From positions 171,713,988-171,777,987 of the forward strand of contig NC_091120.1 of NCBI RefSeq assembly GCF_040183065.1: a DNA stretch of 64,000 nucleotides. The letters run 5' to 3'. Below the pieces are notes generated by a model. It was not told where the DNA came from. It saw only the letters and a list, made by a program, of their open reading frames with translations, and ran no database searches. The position numbers and the translations under genes are program-made. Source of the DNA: Periplaneta americana (Eukaryota > Arthropoda > Insecta > Blattodea > Blattidae). This document shows positions 12,421 to 23,255 of the stretch, in pieces (the stretch's first letter is position 1; every line of letters starts with the position of its first letter).

Positions 12421-13157
12421 TTTTTGTTGTTCCTTATTCAAATTTATTCCCAATACTTTTTGATTGCAGCGATATTATATTACTTAATTAACTTATTATT
12501 CCCAGAACTTGAATTTTACCAGCTTATTTTCTAATGGCTTTCAAAATGGGCTACATCAGCAGTCGAGACTACAACAATTTCAATAGATTACTCGCTATCT
12601 TGTGAATGCGGGTGTGGCATGTGCAGTGGCTAATTTTGGGGACTTTGATTATTTTGTCGGTCCGGGTTTTCTTGCCATTACTGTACACTGACGTTCAAAA
12701 TATCTGGCCCTACTAATCGATATTTTTTTTGGCGTAAGTATGGCGTATTTAGTTATTACTTGTATGAATACATGGTGGTGATAATAGTCAGTGTTGCCAA
12801 TCATACATAAATATACCCGCATTATAGAATTCAATTTTTCATCCCACTCTGCTGATTGTGAAGCAACGCTGAATTTAGCGGGAAACCACTGATATTGTCA
12901 ATTACGAGAATAATTTATGCCCAGTCTATATAGTAATTTTTCCTGGCACGTTTTTAACTGCTCAAATAATGGTACCACTTATTGAGAACTAGTGGAATTC
13001 TTCCAATTTTTGTCAATTTTTAATGTCTTTGGTTCTGACTTATTCCGTGATTGGAAAGTTTGCGTACATGGTCATATAATCATAGGCCGGATATCTTTGA
13101 ACGCCAGTGTACATGTGATGCTATCAACACTGTACCTACTTTCTTCTCAGAAGAGAC

Positions 13158-14978
13158 TCAACAATTATTTAATATCCTTAGTTTTCTCTTGAAGTCAGGA
13201 CCAAAACAATATGACTGGTTCATAAATCGAGTCGACCAATTAGTCCTAGATACTATATACATATTAAACAAATTATTGAATTGGTCCTGACTACAAAGAG
13301 AAAAATTACAGTCATTCAACACATATTTTTTCATCACAGTCCTCAAATTTTTACAATGATAGTTTGCTTTGAAATGTCTGCAGAATGAATTCTCCCATTC
13401 TCGGAACTGAGTGAAAACTTTGCTTCTGGGCAATGAAAGACTTCCAAAATCGTCATCAAATGCCTTGAAGTAAGCAAATATTTGATGGCTTTCATTCAAT
13501 TCTCTCTGGCTTTCTCCCAGAGTGAGAGTATTTTTACAGTGACTGCATTTATGTTTTTTGAGGAACCTTGAGCAAATGTACCCTGCAATGTAGTACACAG
13601 CATTATCGTCCTCAATGCTTCCAGTATCACACTCCACATCCATTTCGACTATAGTATCAGGAGTACAATCACTGATACAGTTTACATCTGTAACAGATGA
13701 CGACTCCTGAACAGCCTTGTCACTAACAGAAATACTATTCAATTTCGTCAAAACATACTCAACATCTTTTTCGCAGTTACTTCTGTGTGATAACTTGGAA
13801 AGAGATGTAATGAGTATGTGTCGAAGGCCACTTTCAAGTTGTTGGACAGATGGATTTACATTGCACCCGTGCTGTTGTCTTATGGTAGCAAATGTATTCT
13901 CCAATGCATCCTGACTGAGAAATCGAGTCCTTAATTTAGGAATGTTGTACTCAGAACTAAGCTCATCGAACAATTTCAGCAAGCTCAGAATACTAATTCT
14001 CAAACCTTCAAGACAAGCTGGCAGACGCTTGCAACCCACGAATTCCAAGGATTGAATGTCATTCAAAGTTTTTTTAAAAAATTCTACGTGAACGGAGTCA
14101 GGAGTTACGGCAAATCTATATTTAAATTTATCTGTTTTCAGTTTCGTGCTGTTGAAAGTGTCAAACAGCTTGTCCATCATCTCAATGAAGTCGGCAGTAT
14201 GGAGAGCACTAATAGGTAGCTTTTCCATTCCAACATATGCATGAATTGCAGTATGTACAGAATAGGAAAACACCTGTGTTGCCAACTTAACCTTCATACG
14301 AGAAAACATTTTAGGGAAAACATGGTCCTTTGTCAGTTTGGGAACTAACTTAAGTTTTAACACATCATTATGCATATCATAGATAGTTCTAATATGTGAC
14401 CAAGATACAGGCTTTTCCATGTAATGCAAATCATATCGCAATAAGTTGTTCCTAATGGACTTCAAAAGCTGTGGTGGATCATACATGAAATGAATTTTAT
14501 TCACATTGACTTCAAAATACGGTCTTACTGCTGAAACCCCCAATTTAGGGCTATCATGCATCATTCTCTGATCTGTCAGACAGAGGCCCTGCAGCAAGTG
14601 ACTTAAGAGTTGTCAAAACAGGCTGCATCAGACCTGGCTCAATGTCTGTTTTGTTCTGATAACTTTGAAGTGTCTTGATACTGGGCAATAGGAAAAGTTT
14701 TTTCATAAAATTATACCCTTTAGGACTGTGATAAAATAATGACAAAGAAAAATCTTTCATGACGTCACTCCATCTATATCCATGTTTATGAATTTTTCTC
14801 ATCTGCACCTGTGCCTCGTATATCTTTTGAACAATTGTTGGCAGTTGAGATGATGTGGCCATTGGCTCCCTTCTCCTTCCAACTTGATCCGAAATTCTGT
14901 CTTCTTCAACTTCTTGCAATTTTTTCTCCTAGTCTCTTCACCTTTGCTTTCAGAGCTGCCATTTTTAGTTTGTTGCTC
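13158..14978 (-). pseudogene. P-element / THAP9-like transposase body, damaged
   Basis: Two overlapping frames make a P-superfamily transposase. 14919-14554 encodes the segment with GYRWSDVMKDFSLSLFYHSP and LLPSIKTLQSY. 14597-13158 (479 residues) continues with LGVSAVRPYFEVN, the hallmark DPPQLLKSIRNNL, then LSQDALENTFATIRQQHGCN and a cysteine motif near IAGYICSRFLKKHKCSHC. Compared with the family, the stretch that normally holds the first catalytic aspartate, between LTTLKSLAAG and LCLTDQ, is missing, and the frame shifts there. A further indel near 14915 separates a coiled-coil-like start (MAALKAKVKRLGEKI, behind a good splice acceptor at 14979-14980) from the rest. It lies downstream of the THAP exons on the same strand, so both were probably one gene. 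Catalysis should be lost; a domesticated DNA-binding or truncated product cannot be excluded. Confidence 0.8.
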
Positions 14979-15395
14979 CTGGGTGAAGATGAGAAGTGAG
15001 GACTGGAGAAAAGTTTTCGTTTTGCAACACCAGGACCTAAAGATTACGAAATTAACTTCCGATTAATCTAATTGCTGGGAACTATTTTAAATAAAAAATG
15101 AAACGTAACAACACCTTTAGCCTTGTTAAGTTAATGTAGGCCTAACAAAAGGCATGCAAGCTATGGATAGGCTATATAACATACTACAAAATTGACAATG
15201 CATTAAATTGAAGCAAGAATTGAACAGACTTTGTGCTCCATTCATTTCAAACTGCTCTTAATTGTACAAATTATAACTCATATAAATGTTAAGTAACAGT
15301 AACAATCCAAAAGTTTAATGCTGCAACAAATTTGATTGTGTTAATCTGAATTGTTCGTTGTAATGTAATATAAAATATTTTTGTGCTAATAGACT

Positions 15396-17205
15396 GGGCC
15401 GTGGAGGACAACTGACACTAACAGAAAGGGATAATCAACAGAGGTGTTGGGATATTAAAGAGAAGTCAGTAAGAGGGAATGATGGTGTACTTCGTGCCAG
15501 GGAGACTTGTCAGAATATCAGTTGCAATATCGATCGTCTGGTTCAAAAGTTCGAAAACTAAAAAAAAAAAACAAGTTTTGAGATATCTTCAGTTGAAAGT
15601 TTCAAATAAATCACCTAAAAAGGGACAGATTTCTGGTTCATAACCACGACAATTAGAAATGAGTCCGTATTCAGGACGAGTATATCACGATCTTCCAGTT
15701 CATTATTAATAGATTTCGAAATGTACTAATAATGAATTAATAAAGTCCATAGTTATAATTACTTCTAAAGCAGTTTATTTCGTTTTTATTCTTTTTGGTT
15801 GTAAATATGACTTATCTCAATACTGAATCGGAAAGAGCTCCGAAAGGGGCTTTCAGTAGTATAAATAACTAAAAAATGGCAATTTTTTAGTTGTCGCACT
15901 TTTGAACTGGACGATCGATATATAACAAGATAAACACCCTGCCCTGTAGTTAAGAGGATTTGTTATTATTCGCTACTGTAAAAGAATGAAGTATGAAAAC
16001 TGCAGACATATGGCAGGGGGCAATTAACTTAAATGATTACTAGCATGTTACCAGGCTCACAAGACAGTATCGCTTACCTTCAGCTGTGGGAACCACATTG
16101 AATAGGAGCGATGGTTGCTGATAGCCCCTCAGCTGTTCACCAATCATACTGTTCCCTGTAATAATCACAAAAAAAAAACGAAATATAATTAATTATGTAT
16201 TTTGAAACATGTAATGTAAGAAGAGCTGATGAGGAACTAAGGCATTCCTTGAAATCCATAAACTTGACTAAGTGGAATAATTACCTTGTTGGCATGCATC
16301 TTTATTCATCCCGGCATATGCCGTCGAAGCAGTAATCTTTGAAGCTGGAGTGCTCATAGGAGCAGGAATTGTTTGAGGCATAGCTGCCAAGCCTGCAGTC
16401 TGCTCAGTTGCAGCTTGTAAATCTATGAGACTACGTATACCTGAAAATAAAGAAAAGAGTAATGAAATCGGAAATTTTAAACACAAATGACATGAATACA
16501 TCGTTGGGCCATAGAAGACAACTGATACAAACAGAACGGGATCATCAGCAGAGGTGTTGGGAAGTCAGTAATAGGGAATAATGGTGTACATCGTGCCAGG
16601 GAGACTTGTTAGGATATCAGTTGCAATATATAACAAGATAAACATCCTGCCCTGTAGTTAAGAGGATTTGTTATTATTCGCTACTGTAAAAGAATGAAGT
16701 ATGAAAACTGCAGACGTATGGCAGGGGGCAATTAACTTAAATGATTACTAGCATGTTACCAGGCTCACAAGACAGTATCGCTTACCTTCAGCTGTGGGAA
16801 CCACATTGAATAGGAGCGATGGTTGCTGATAGCCCCTCAGCTGTTCACCAATCATACTGTTCCCTGTAATAATCACAAAAAAAAAACGAAATATAATTAA
16901 TTATGTATTTTGAATCATGTAATGTAAGAAGAGCTGATGAGGAACTAAGGCATTCCTTGAAATCCATAAACTTGACTAAGTGGAATAATTACCTTGTTGG
17001 CATGCATCTTTATTCATCCCGGCATATGCCGTCGAAGCAGTAATCTTTGAAGCTGGAGTGCTCATAAGAGCAGGAATTGTTTGAGGCATAGCTGCCAAGC
17101 CTGCAGCCTGCTCAGTTGCAGCTTGTAAATCTATGAGACTACGCGTACCTGAAAATAAAGAAAAGAGTAATGAAATCGGAAATTTTAAACATGAATGACA
17201 AAAAC
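15396..17205 (-). repeat. Tandem duplication of an exon pair (about 710 bp)
   Basis: 15396-16505 and 16506-17205 are direct copies offset by 708 bases in their shared part. They share GTGCCAGGGAGACTTGT, TTGTTATTATTCGCTACTG, GTTACCAGGCTCACAAG and both exons with their splice sites. Differences are few, so the duplication is recent. Copy 1 is longer because of a 387-bp MITE and a small indel near 15451. Both duplicated exons are phase 1 in and phase 1 out, so the duplication keeps the frame. Confidence 0.9.
15531..15917. mobile_element. 387-bp MITE with preserved empty site
   Basis: Imperfect inverted ends of about 34 bases start CGATCGTCTGGTTCAAAAGT and end with the complement CACTTTTGAACTGGACGATCG. 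The flanks are GTTGCAATAT and ATATATAACAAG, while the paralogous copy at about 16621-16638 reads GTTGCAATATATAACAAG. This gives an exact empty site and a target duplication of ATAT (a nested TA with one more base on each end is equally consistent). No coding. A Tc1/mariner-type origin is possible if TA is the true target. Confidence 0.85.
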
Positions 17206-17770
17206 ATTGCTAGTGTACTAATTACCTTCAGCAGCTGCAGAATCAATCTTCGCCCTCCTAGCATACGTCCGCAAAGTCTTGTGATGCCTGCAAGTTGGGG
17301 TAGACCCCGGCGATAAGGTCGCTAGAGGCATAACTGGGCTAGATGGTAGGCTCCAGATTTTAGGGTTTGATGGCACCACTAATCCATTAGCATGAACAGT
17401 GGGCACTGCAGTTTGCTTAAGTATCACTCTTTGTGAAGAGCTATAATAGTCAGACTCAATGAAGTGGTCCATGCAGATTCTCAACCTGTGTGTAGCATCT
17501 GCAGCAACTCGATACCGGTCCTCTAGCCCACAAAATTGGAGCCACTTCCAACACCTAAAGCAATGGATTACAGTTACTAATGAGATAAAGTAGAAGAAAT
17601 ATTGAATAGAAATCATGAAAAAATTGGGGAAAAATATTATAACTTATCTGCTGCATTTGTGTTATTTTAAGAGATGTCTAATGCACATCACTAGGCGGTG
17701 AGTGACCATAGGAAAACTGGTAGCAGCAACAGATATTGGGTACAAACTAAATTAGATATTAGGCCTAAGC

Positions 17771-17837
<67 letters not shown>

Positions 17838-18676
17838 ACATAATTGGGAATTTCTCCAGAATGGCTAACTACATCAAAGAAGGCATAATTTTATTTTCCA
17901 TAACTGTGAGATGTTTATACTGAAAACCACGTGGTTTTAGTTTGCAGCCATGTGGCCTAATGCTACAATTCAGGTTTACGAGGTTTCATTTTCAGTCTTC
18001 TTGCTCTTTTTCGTCAATATTTCACATTTTATTACAGTTTGACTGAATTTCGGAACCATCTAAATTTATACTCCTACTATAATCCTAAATAAATTAGCAG
18101 AAAGCAATGCACACCTCGTCTAACCTACTTCACCAAAAAGTACATTGTTTTCAAGTGTAAGGTTTAGGCTACACAGGACACAATAATATAGTAGCCTCGT
18201 TTAATTATTAGGCAGCGGAATTCCTTTTAAGATTTGTAGGTCTCTATTGCATGCACCGATAATAAAATGAAAATGCGACGTTGCCACGTCTTGTTTGTTG
18301 CTGCTATATATTAATATAACATGGAGTATTGGAGCGGCCTTCAAAAGACTTGACGACAATGGACAGCGCGACATAATTAATATTATTGAAACTACAAAGC
18401 TTCCGTCCATACACTCCACGTGGAGTATTGGAGCGGCCTTCAAAAGAGTTGACGACAATGGACAGCGCGACATAATTAAAATTATTGAAACTACAAAGCT
18501 TCCGTCCTCTTTGACACCGCTAGCCTACTAATTGAACGTGGCCACTTTAATACTAAAGCTTACCTCATAGGTTCCTGAGGAAAATAGAGAAAATGCTTCC
18601 CTCCCACAGTATTAACAGTCTTGCATCCAGGCGCAGAGCATCTTCCTCGAATCTTTTGCATCTTTCTGGCATCCAT
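16078..18676 (-). CDS. THAP-domain exons of THAP9/P-element-like gene
   Basis: Predicted exons are 18676-18564, 17554-17226, 17148-16993, 16863-16786, 16440-16285 and 16155-16078, each with GT-AG borders and consistent phases (910 nt). Exon 1 starts with an ATG in fair context (AAGATGG) and carries C-x4-C (CSAPGC). Exon 2 supplies CWKWLQF, the C-x2-H pair (RICMDHF) and the AVPT motif that closes a C2CH THAP domain. This zinc finger binds DNA in the nucleus, in P-element transposases and in host regulators. Exons 3 to 6 encode an alanine/glutamine-rich linker, and exons 5-6 repeat 3-4. The frame is open through exon 6. The next acceptor I can see (14979-14980) is out of phase, so either an exon was missed or the gene is broken there. 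Short ORFs on single exons understate this gene. Confidence 0.75.
17770..17836. repeat. (ATT)n microsatellite in intron 1
   Basis: About 22 ATT units inside the first intron of the THAP gene. Confidence 0.95.
18322..18513. repeat. Two-copy 99-bp tandem repeat in intron 1
   Basis: TGGAGTATTGGAGCGGCCTT starts at 18322 and again at 18421. The copies differ at only a few positions (GACTTGACG versus GAGTTGACG, TTAATATT versus TTAAAATT). The left copy ends with CACTCCACG before the second begins. Short ORFs span it on both strands but show no family signature. Confidence 0.9.
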
Positions 18677-18929
18677 CTTGCCTTCATAACGCTGTTGGCT
18701 GGTCATCGGCCAACGTTCTGACTACTTTGTATCGGAAAGTGGAGTTTTTTTTTTTAATTGATGTCACTGTATGCCTGTTTAAATAAGTTCCAGGTCTCTT
18801 ATGGACCCTTGCCTTTCGCAGTCGTATGGAGAAATATGATTAATGTTACACTGACGTTTTCTTTTTCCTTTTATCTTCATCAGTGATGGAGATAGGTGAA
18901 CTGAGTGTAGCAAGTGGAGGGTGATCACT

Positions 18930-19650
18930 GAGTTAATTCTTGCATGAGAGGGTTGATGTGAGAATGTAGCTTTTCCAGATAATTTTTCCGTAATGTTCGA
19001 ACGTAGTCGCTAAATAAACTGATGTTGAGGTCACTGTACAATTGGGTATTCCGGATGTGGTAATCTGCTCCAGTGATGGTTCTGCATACTGCGCGTTGGA
19101 TACCGTCGAGTCTTCGAAGATGGCGGGGGTGGGCGTGAGACCATGCTTCACATGCATACATCATGAGTGATCTGATGACGGATATGTACAGTTGTAATTT
19201 GGTTTTTATTGGTATTGAGCTCTTGAAGATGGGATATAGGAACATGAATCGTTGAAAGGCTCTATTTCTCACAGAATGAATATGGTGTCTGAACGTTAGT
19301 CTCTTGTCAAGGAGGACTCCAAGATATTTTGCTGATGAACTAAAGGGGACGGCTTGATTTTGGATATGAAGTGGCTCGTTTATACGGGGGAAACGTCTTG
19401 TGAATATGACTACCTATGATTTGATGTTATTTATTTTAAGCCGCCATCTCGTTGACCATTGTGTGATTTTATCTAGAGCTTCTTGCATATGTTTGCAGGC
19501 ATACTGAATGTTAAAGTGCTTCTTATATATGACTGTATCATCTGCATAGAGAGCATGTTGGCATTTTGAGTGCGAAGGGATATCTTGAACGTAAGCTGAA
19601 TATAGAATTGGACTTAATAGGAAAGTGGAGAACGCTGGTTCTCACGTAGT
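18930..19650 (-). pseudogene. Jockey-type LINE reverse transcriptase fragment
   Basis: Read on the minus strand from about 19650: SPILYSAYVQDIP, the RT catalytic motif LYADDTV, AKYLGVLLDKRLTF and the C-terminal RSLMMYACEAWSHAH...GIQRAVCRTITGADYHIRN. This is the palm-to-thumb region and C-terminus of a jockey-like reverse transcriptase. An in-frame TAG lies between NNIKS and VVIF (about 19415), so it is dead. The 5-prime part is missing. Clade is judged from memory of conserved motifs. Confidence 0.75.
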
Positions 19651-20223
19651 TCTATGATTTACCACCCACGACGTCGGGCGCTGATCACCTTATTTCAGAA
19701 TACCACATCTAGATGGTGCTGACCGCAGTTTCGCATCCTATTATATACTTATCCATGCTATTGTGATATAGATGATGGAAAGAAGCAGAAATAAAACCTG
19801 AGAGAATAGAAAGACTTCTATCCTCTCTGAATCAAACAACGGAAACAAGCGAGAATCGCAATTGTCAGAGTTCAGAAAACAGAAGTGAGCCTATATTTTG
19901 TTATAGGTTATGGTTAAACGCTAAAATCTCTGGTCCTAACAGAGAGTTAACAAACAGAATGTTAAAATATGAAATGTAAAGATGAAGAAACGCAATATTT
20001 TTAACAGCAATTCATACTTTTAACTTACAGTTAATTAACGCTATGTTAGGTGCATTTTAACAAAGGTTGAAGAAACCGGGCCATAGAGTGTTAGTTGGGA
20101 GACCCGAAGGAGAAAGACCTTTGGAGAGGTCAAGACGTAGATGGGAGTGTAATATTAAAATGGATTTGAGGGAGGTGGGATATGATGATAGAGACTGGAT
20201 TAATCTTGCACAGGATAGGGACC

Positions 20224-20790
20224 TTTGAATAATTTTGAGGGGAAAAATTGTTCTGGGGCCGGGTATCGAACCCGGGACCTTTGGTTAAACGTACCAACGC
20301 TCTACCAACTGAGCTACCTGGGAACTCTACCCGACACCGATCCTACTTTTCCCTCTACATCCACAGACCTCAAAGTGGGCTGACAACCGTCAAGCAACCA
20401 ACATTGAGTGCACACTAACTGTGTGACTTAAATTGTGGTTTTCTGTTAACGAACAATGACGTTGATTTGAATAATTTTGAGGGAAAATTCAAAATTATTC
20501 AAATCATAATATACGTCACTGTTCGTTAACAGAAAACCACAATTTAAGTCACACAGAGTTAGTGTGCACTCAATGTTGGTTGCTTGACGGTTGTCAGCCC
20601 ACGTTGAGGTCTGTGGATATAGAGGGAAAAGTTGGATCGGTGTCGGGTAAAGTTCCCGGGTAGCTCAGTTGGTAGAGCGTTGGAACGTTTAACCAAAGGT
20701 CCCGGGTTCGATACCCGGCCCCGGAACAATTTTTCCCTGAAAATTATTCAAATCAACTTTACAGGGAGTTATACCTGAAAGCTTGATTTG
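20224..20790. mobile_element. Foldback of two inverted tRNA-SINE-like units
   Basis: Two arms of about 250 bases are near-perfect inverted copies meeting near 20490 in AAAATTCAAAATTATTCAAATC. Each arm carries a tRNA-like block at its outer side, one on each strand. The whole unit is flanked by a 13-bp direct repeat CAGGATAGGGACC (20211-20223 and 20791-20803) that occurs once in the intact LINE, so it was inserted as a unit. A repeat of this length suggests target-primed integration rather than a usual DNA transposase. About 35 bases at the right end (20756-20790) lie outside the palindrome. Confidence 0.8.
20652..20727 (+). repeat. tRNA-like block (right arm of foldback)
   Basis: A 76-base cloverleaf-like sequence with A box TAGCTCAGTTGGTAGAGCG and B box GGGTTCGATACCC. 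The acceptor stem GTTCCCG/CCGGAAC has one mismatch. The anticodon arm TTGGAACGTTTAACCAA is lengthened and has no clean 7-base loop. A similar block lies inverted near 20254-20330. I read it as a SINE head rather than a working tRNA gene; it resembles lysine-type tRNAs most. Confidence 0.6.
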
Positions 20791-20909
20791 CAGGATAGGG
20801 ACCGTTGGCGGGCTTATGTGAGGGCGGCAATGAACCTTCGGGTTCCTTAAAAGCCATTTGTAAGTAAGTATTATTATTATTAGTAGTAGTAGTAGTAGTA
20901 GTAGTAGTA

Positions 20910-20994
20910 AATTGAGCACCCACGTGCAATAATGGGGTAAGTAGTTACGAAATACATTCATACTTATCCCATTATTGCACGTGGGAGCTCAATT
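20910..20994. repeat. Short hairpin repeat, 34-bp arms
   Basis: AATTGAGCACCCACGTGCAA and its inverse TTGCACGTGGGAGCTCAATT enclose a loop of about 16 bases. It follows a TTA/TAG microsatellite (20870-20909). Confidence 0.75.
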
Positions 20995-21771
20995 ATGTTC
21001 TTTCATGTCCTTCCAGTTAAAATACTAACAACAATACGGCCTATCCGAGAGTTCTGCGGAATTTTGAATGCGAGTGTCGAAATATAATTTTAATATTTTA
21101 TTGCTATTAGTTTTTCACTGAGTTTGAAACGGAATTGTAGCATACTGGGTTCATCCGTATTTGGTTTAAGTCCATTACTAGTGAACCATTTATTTGGTTT
21201 ATGGTTTGTCTTCGAAATAGGCCTACTTTTTATAAGCTACAGCACATCGTCTTCTTCTATAAGCAGTAAGGAAAGACACAAGAAGTGTCGTGAACACAAA
21301 AGGCTATGCTTGGAGGGACACAATTTGTCTCATTTCATATTTATTACCCACTGTTTCACTAGGTTCTTTTTTTTTTTTTTTTAAGAGAATCTGTAAGAAA
21401 AGAAAAATACTGTAGTATACACGGTATGTATGCCGGGCTTTGTTACATATTTACGCATGAAAGAAATGCTGCTTATTAACAAAACTATGGACTTAACTTC
21501 ATAAAATTTCCTGCAATATGATAATTCAGTTGTCTTTTTGTTTTGATATTGCAGTTATATTCAGCACACATAACAGGCATTTTTTTTTTTCGCAGCTCTA
21601 CCTCCATATACACAGTGTTGTAAGCAGACGAATTTTTACAATGGTTGGCGCTTAGTTCATAGCCGTGTTTCGCGGTGGTACCGCAAAGAGCGCTGTACAG
21701 GACAACTTGGCCACTCTATATTCTCTTTCTAACTCGTTGGTAGCAAGCAACCAGCGAGCGTTGTTAAATAG

Positions 21772-22006
21772 AAAAAAAAAATAAATTATGGTTTATTTAA
21801 CGACGCTCGCAACTGCCGAGGTTATATCAGCGTCGCCGGTGTGCCGGAATTTTGTCCCGCAGGAGTTATTTTACATGCCATAAATCTACTGACATGAGCC
21901 TATCGCATTTAAGCACATTTAAATTCCATCGACCTAGGCCGGGATCGAACCCGGAACCTCGAGCACAGAAGGCCAGAGTTATATCGACTACGCTACCCAG
22001 ACTGAC
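21772..22006 (-). mobile_element. tRNA-derived SINE, complete
   Basis: Flanked by an exact 11-bp target duplication TTGTTAAATAG (21761-21771 and 22007-22017). On the minus strand the head has TGGGTAGCGTAGTCGATATAA (A box) and GGTTCCGGGTTCGATCCC (B box). The body ends in GTTGCGAGCGTCGTTAAATA followed by an A-rich tail. Such SINEs are transcribed by pol III and mobilised by LINE machinery. A second complete copy is at 44771-44998. Confidence 0.9.
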
Positions 22007-22439
22007 TTGTTAAATAGATCTTACTGCTTTCCATTCAATGTAAACTTCCTCAAGAAGTGAATAATATAATTGTTCCTATATGCCTATTGTAAGCAGAGGA
22101 CAGAACTTAATGCCTGCCCCTCCTCCAGGAATTCTGTTTCTCTTTTAATACAGTTAGGTAGAAGTGCAATAACTGCAGTATACACAATGGGATTCACCAT
22201 TGCAGTGGGTGGGGAAGGACTGTAAGATATCCTCAACATTATTCTTTTAAAGAGATTTGTTTTGAAAATTAGAGTTGAAGTTGGTCTGTGTTAATAAAAG
22301 ATAATATCGTCAGCCTGAAAAGTAGATATGCGGTCTGTAGGCAATCTTGAAGTTCCATTGTTACAAAAATAGGCCACAATAGATCATAAGGGCATTGCTT
22401 TTATCTGTGCCATGTAAGCTTTGATGTAAGGGGAAAAGA

Positions 22440-22912
22440 TGTAAGGCTAAGACTAGTGAAGTGCTTTGTGTGGAGTGTGGCATTGTATCGGGCAGAAACA
22501 TGGACATCACGGCGAAGGGAAGAGAAACTACTAGAAGCATTTGAAATGTGGATATGGAGAAAAATTGAGCGTGTGAAGTGGACAGACGGAATAAGAAATA
22601 AATTTGTGTTGTAGAGAATGGGTGAAGAAAGAATGATGCTGAAACTGATCAGGAAGAGGAAAAGGAAGAGGAATTTGGTTGGTCACTGGCTATAAACTGC
22701 CTACTGAAGGATGTACTGGAAGGAAGGGTGAACGGGAGAAGAATTCGTGATAGACGACATTAACATAAATATGGTTCACACACGGAGAAAAGGAGGAAGG
22801 CAGAAAATAGGAAAGATTGAAGAATGCTGGGTTTGGATTGAAAAACCTGCCCTTGGGTAGAACACTATGAATGAATGAATGAATGAATGAATGAATGAAT
22901 GAATGAATGAAT
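22440..22912 (+). pseudogene. LINE 3-prime end with (GAAT)n tail
   Basis: Interrupted frames read GAETWTSRRREEKLLEAFEMW-like sequence with ERMMLKLIRKRKRKRNLVGH, the C-terminal end of a reverse transcriptase polyprotein, with several stops. The 3-prime untranslated end CCCTTGGGTAGAACACTATG leads into about 11 ATGA/GAAT units. Fragments of the same family lie at 515-645 and 39436-39500. Confidence 0.75.
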
Positions 22913-22984
22913 GGAAATGTTGGTTACTAATCTAGGCCTAGTACATGTAACAGTAGTACTGTGGGTATGCTAATAAGAAACCAT

Positions 22985-23255
22985 ATTTTTAGTTGGTTAT
23001 TTAACGACGCTGTATCAACTACTAGGTCTTTTAGCGTCGTTGGTATTGGTAATAGCGAGATGGTATTTGGCTCAATAAGGCCGAAGATTCGCCATAGATT
23101 TACTTAACATTTGTCTTACGGCTCGAGAAAACATCGAAAAAAACACAACCAGGTAATCAGCCCAAGCGGGAATCGAACGCGATCCCGAGCTTAAATTCGG
23201 ACCTGCAGGCAGTCGCCTCAGCTGACTGAGCTACATCGGTGGCTATCAAGAAGAT
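22985..23255 (-). mobile_element. tRNA-derived SINE, second family
   Basis: On the minus strand the head shows a TAGCTCAGTCAGCTGAGGCG A-box region and a GATTCCCGCTTGGGC B-box region. The tail (plus strand GTTATTTAACGACGCTGTATC) ends near 22985. The body differs from the 21772 SINE. No clear target duplication was found. Confidence 0.7.

Larger units (their letters stand above)
10480..13150. other. No gene seen (repeats only)
   Basis: About 2.7 kb without a credible gene. It holds repeat X copy 2 (11555-11720), an A-rich stretch near 12085-12127 and a tRNA-like fragment near 12320-12420. A short poly-C run lies just upstream (about 10467-10481). Confidence 0.55.
20085..20850 (+). pseudogene. 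LINE ORF2 C-terminal fragment, split by an insertion
   Basis: 20085-20223 encodes RVLVGRPEGERPLERSRRRW and DLREVGYDDRDWINLAQDRD. The frame resumes at 20804 with RWRAYVRAAMNLRVP-like residues, a stop and the tail TAAGTAAGTA. It matches the end of the LINE at 47950-48872. The break is the foldback at 20224-20790. The copy is strongly 5-prime truncated. Confidence 0.8.

Noticed and set aside
18201-18531. Small genes on either strand over the 99-bp tandem repeat
   Set aside because: Repetition of the tandem unit creates both ORFs; the region is intronic to the THAP gene.
20652-20727. Functional tRNA gene
   Set aside because: Acceptor stem mismatch, abnormal anticodon arm and location at both ends of an inserted foldback; better explained as a SINE head.
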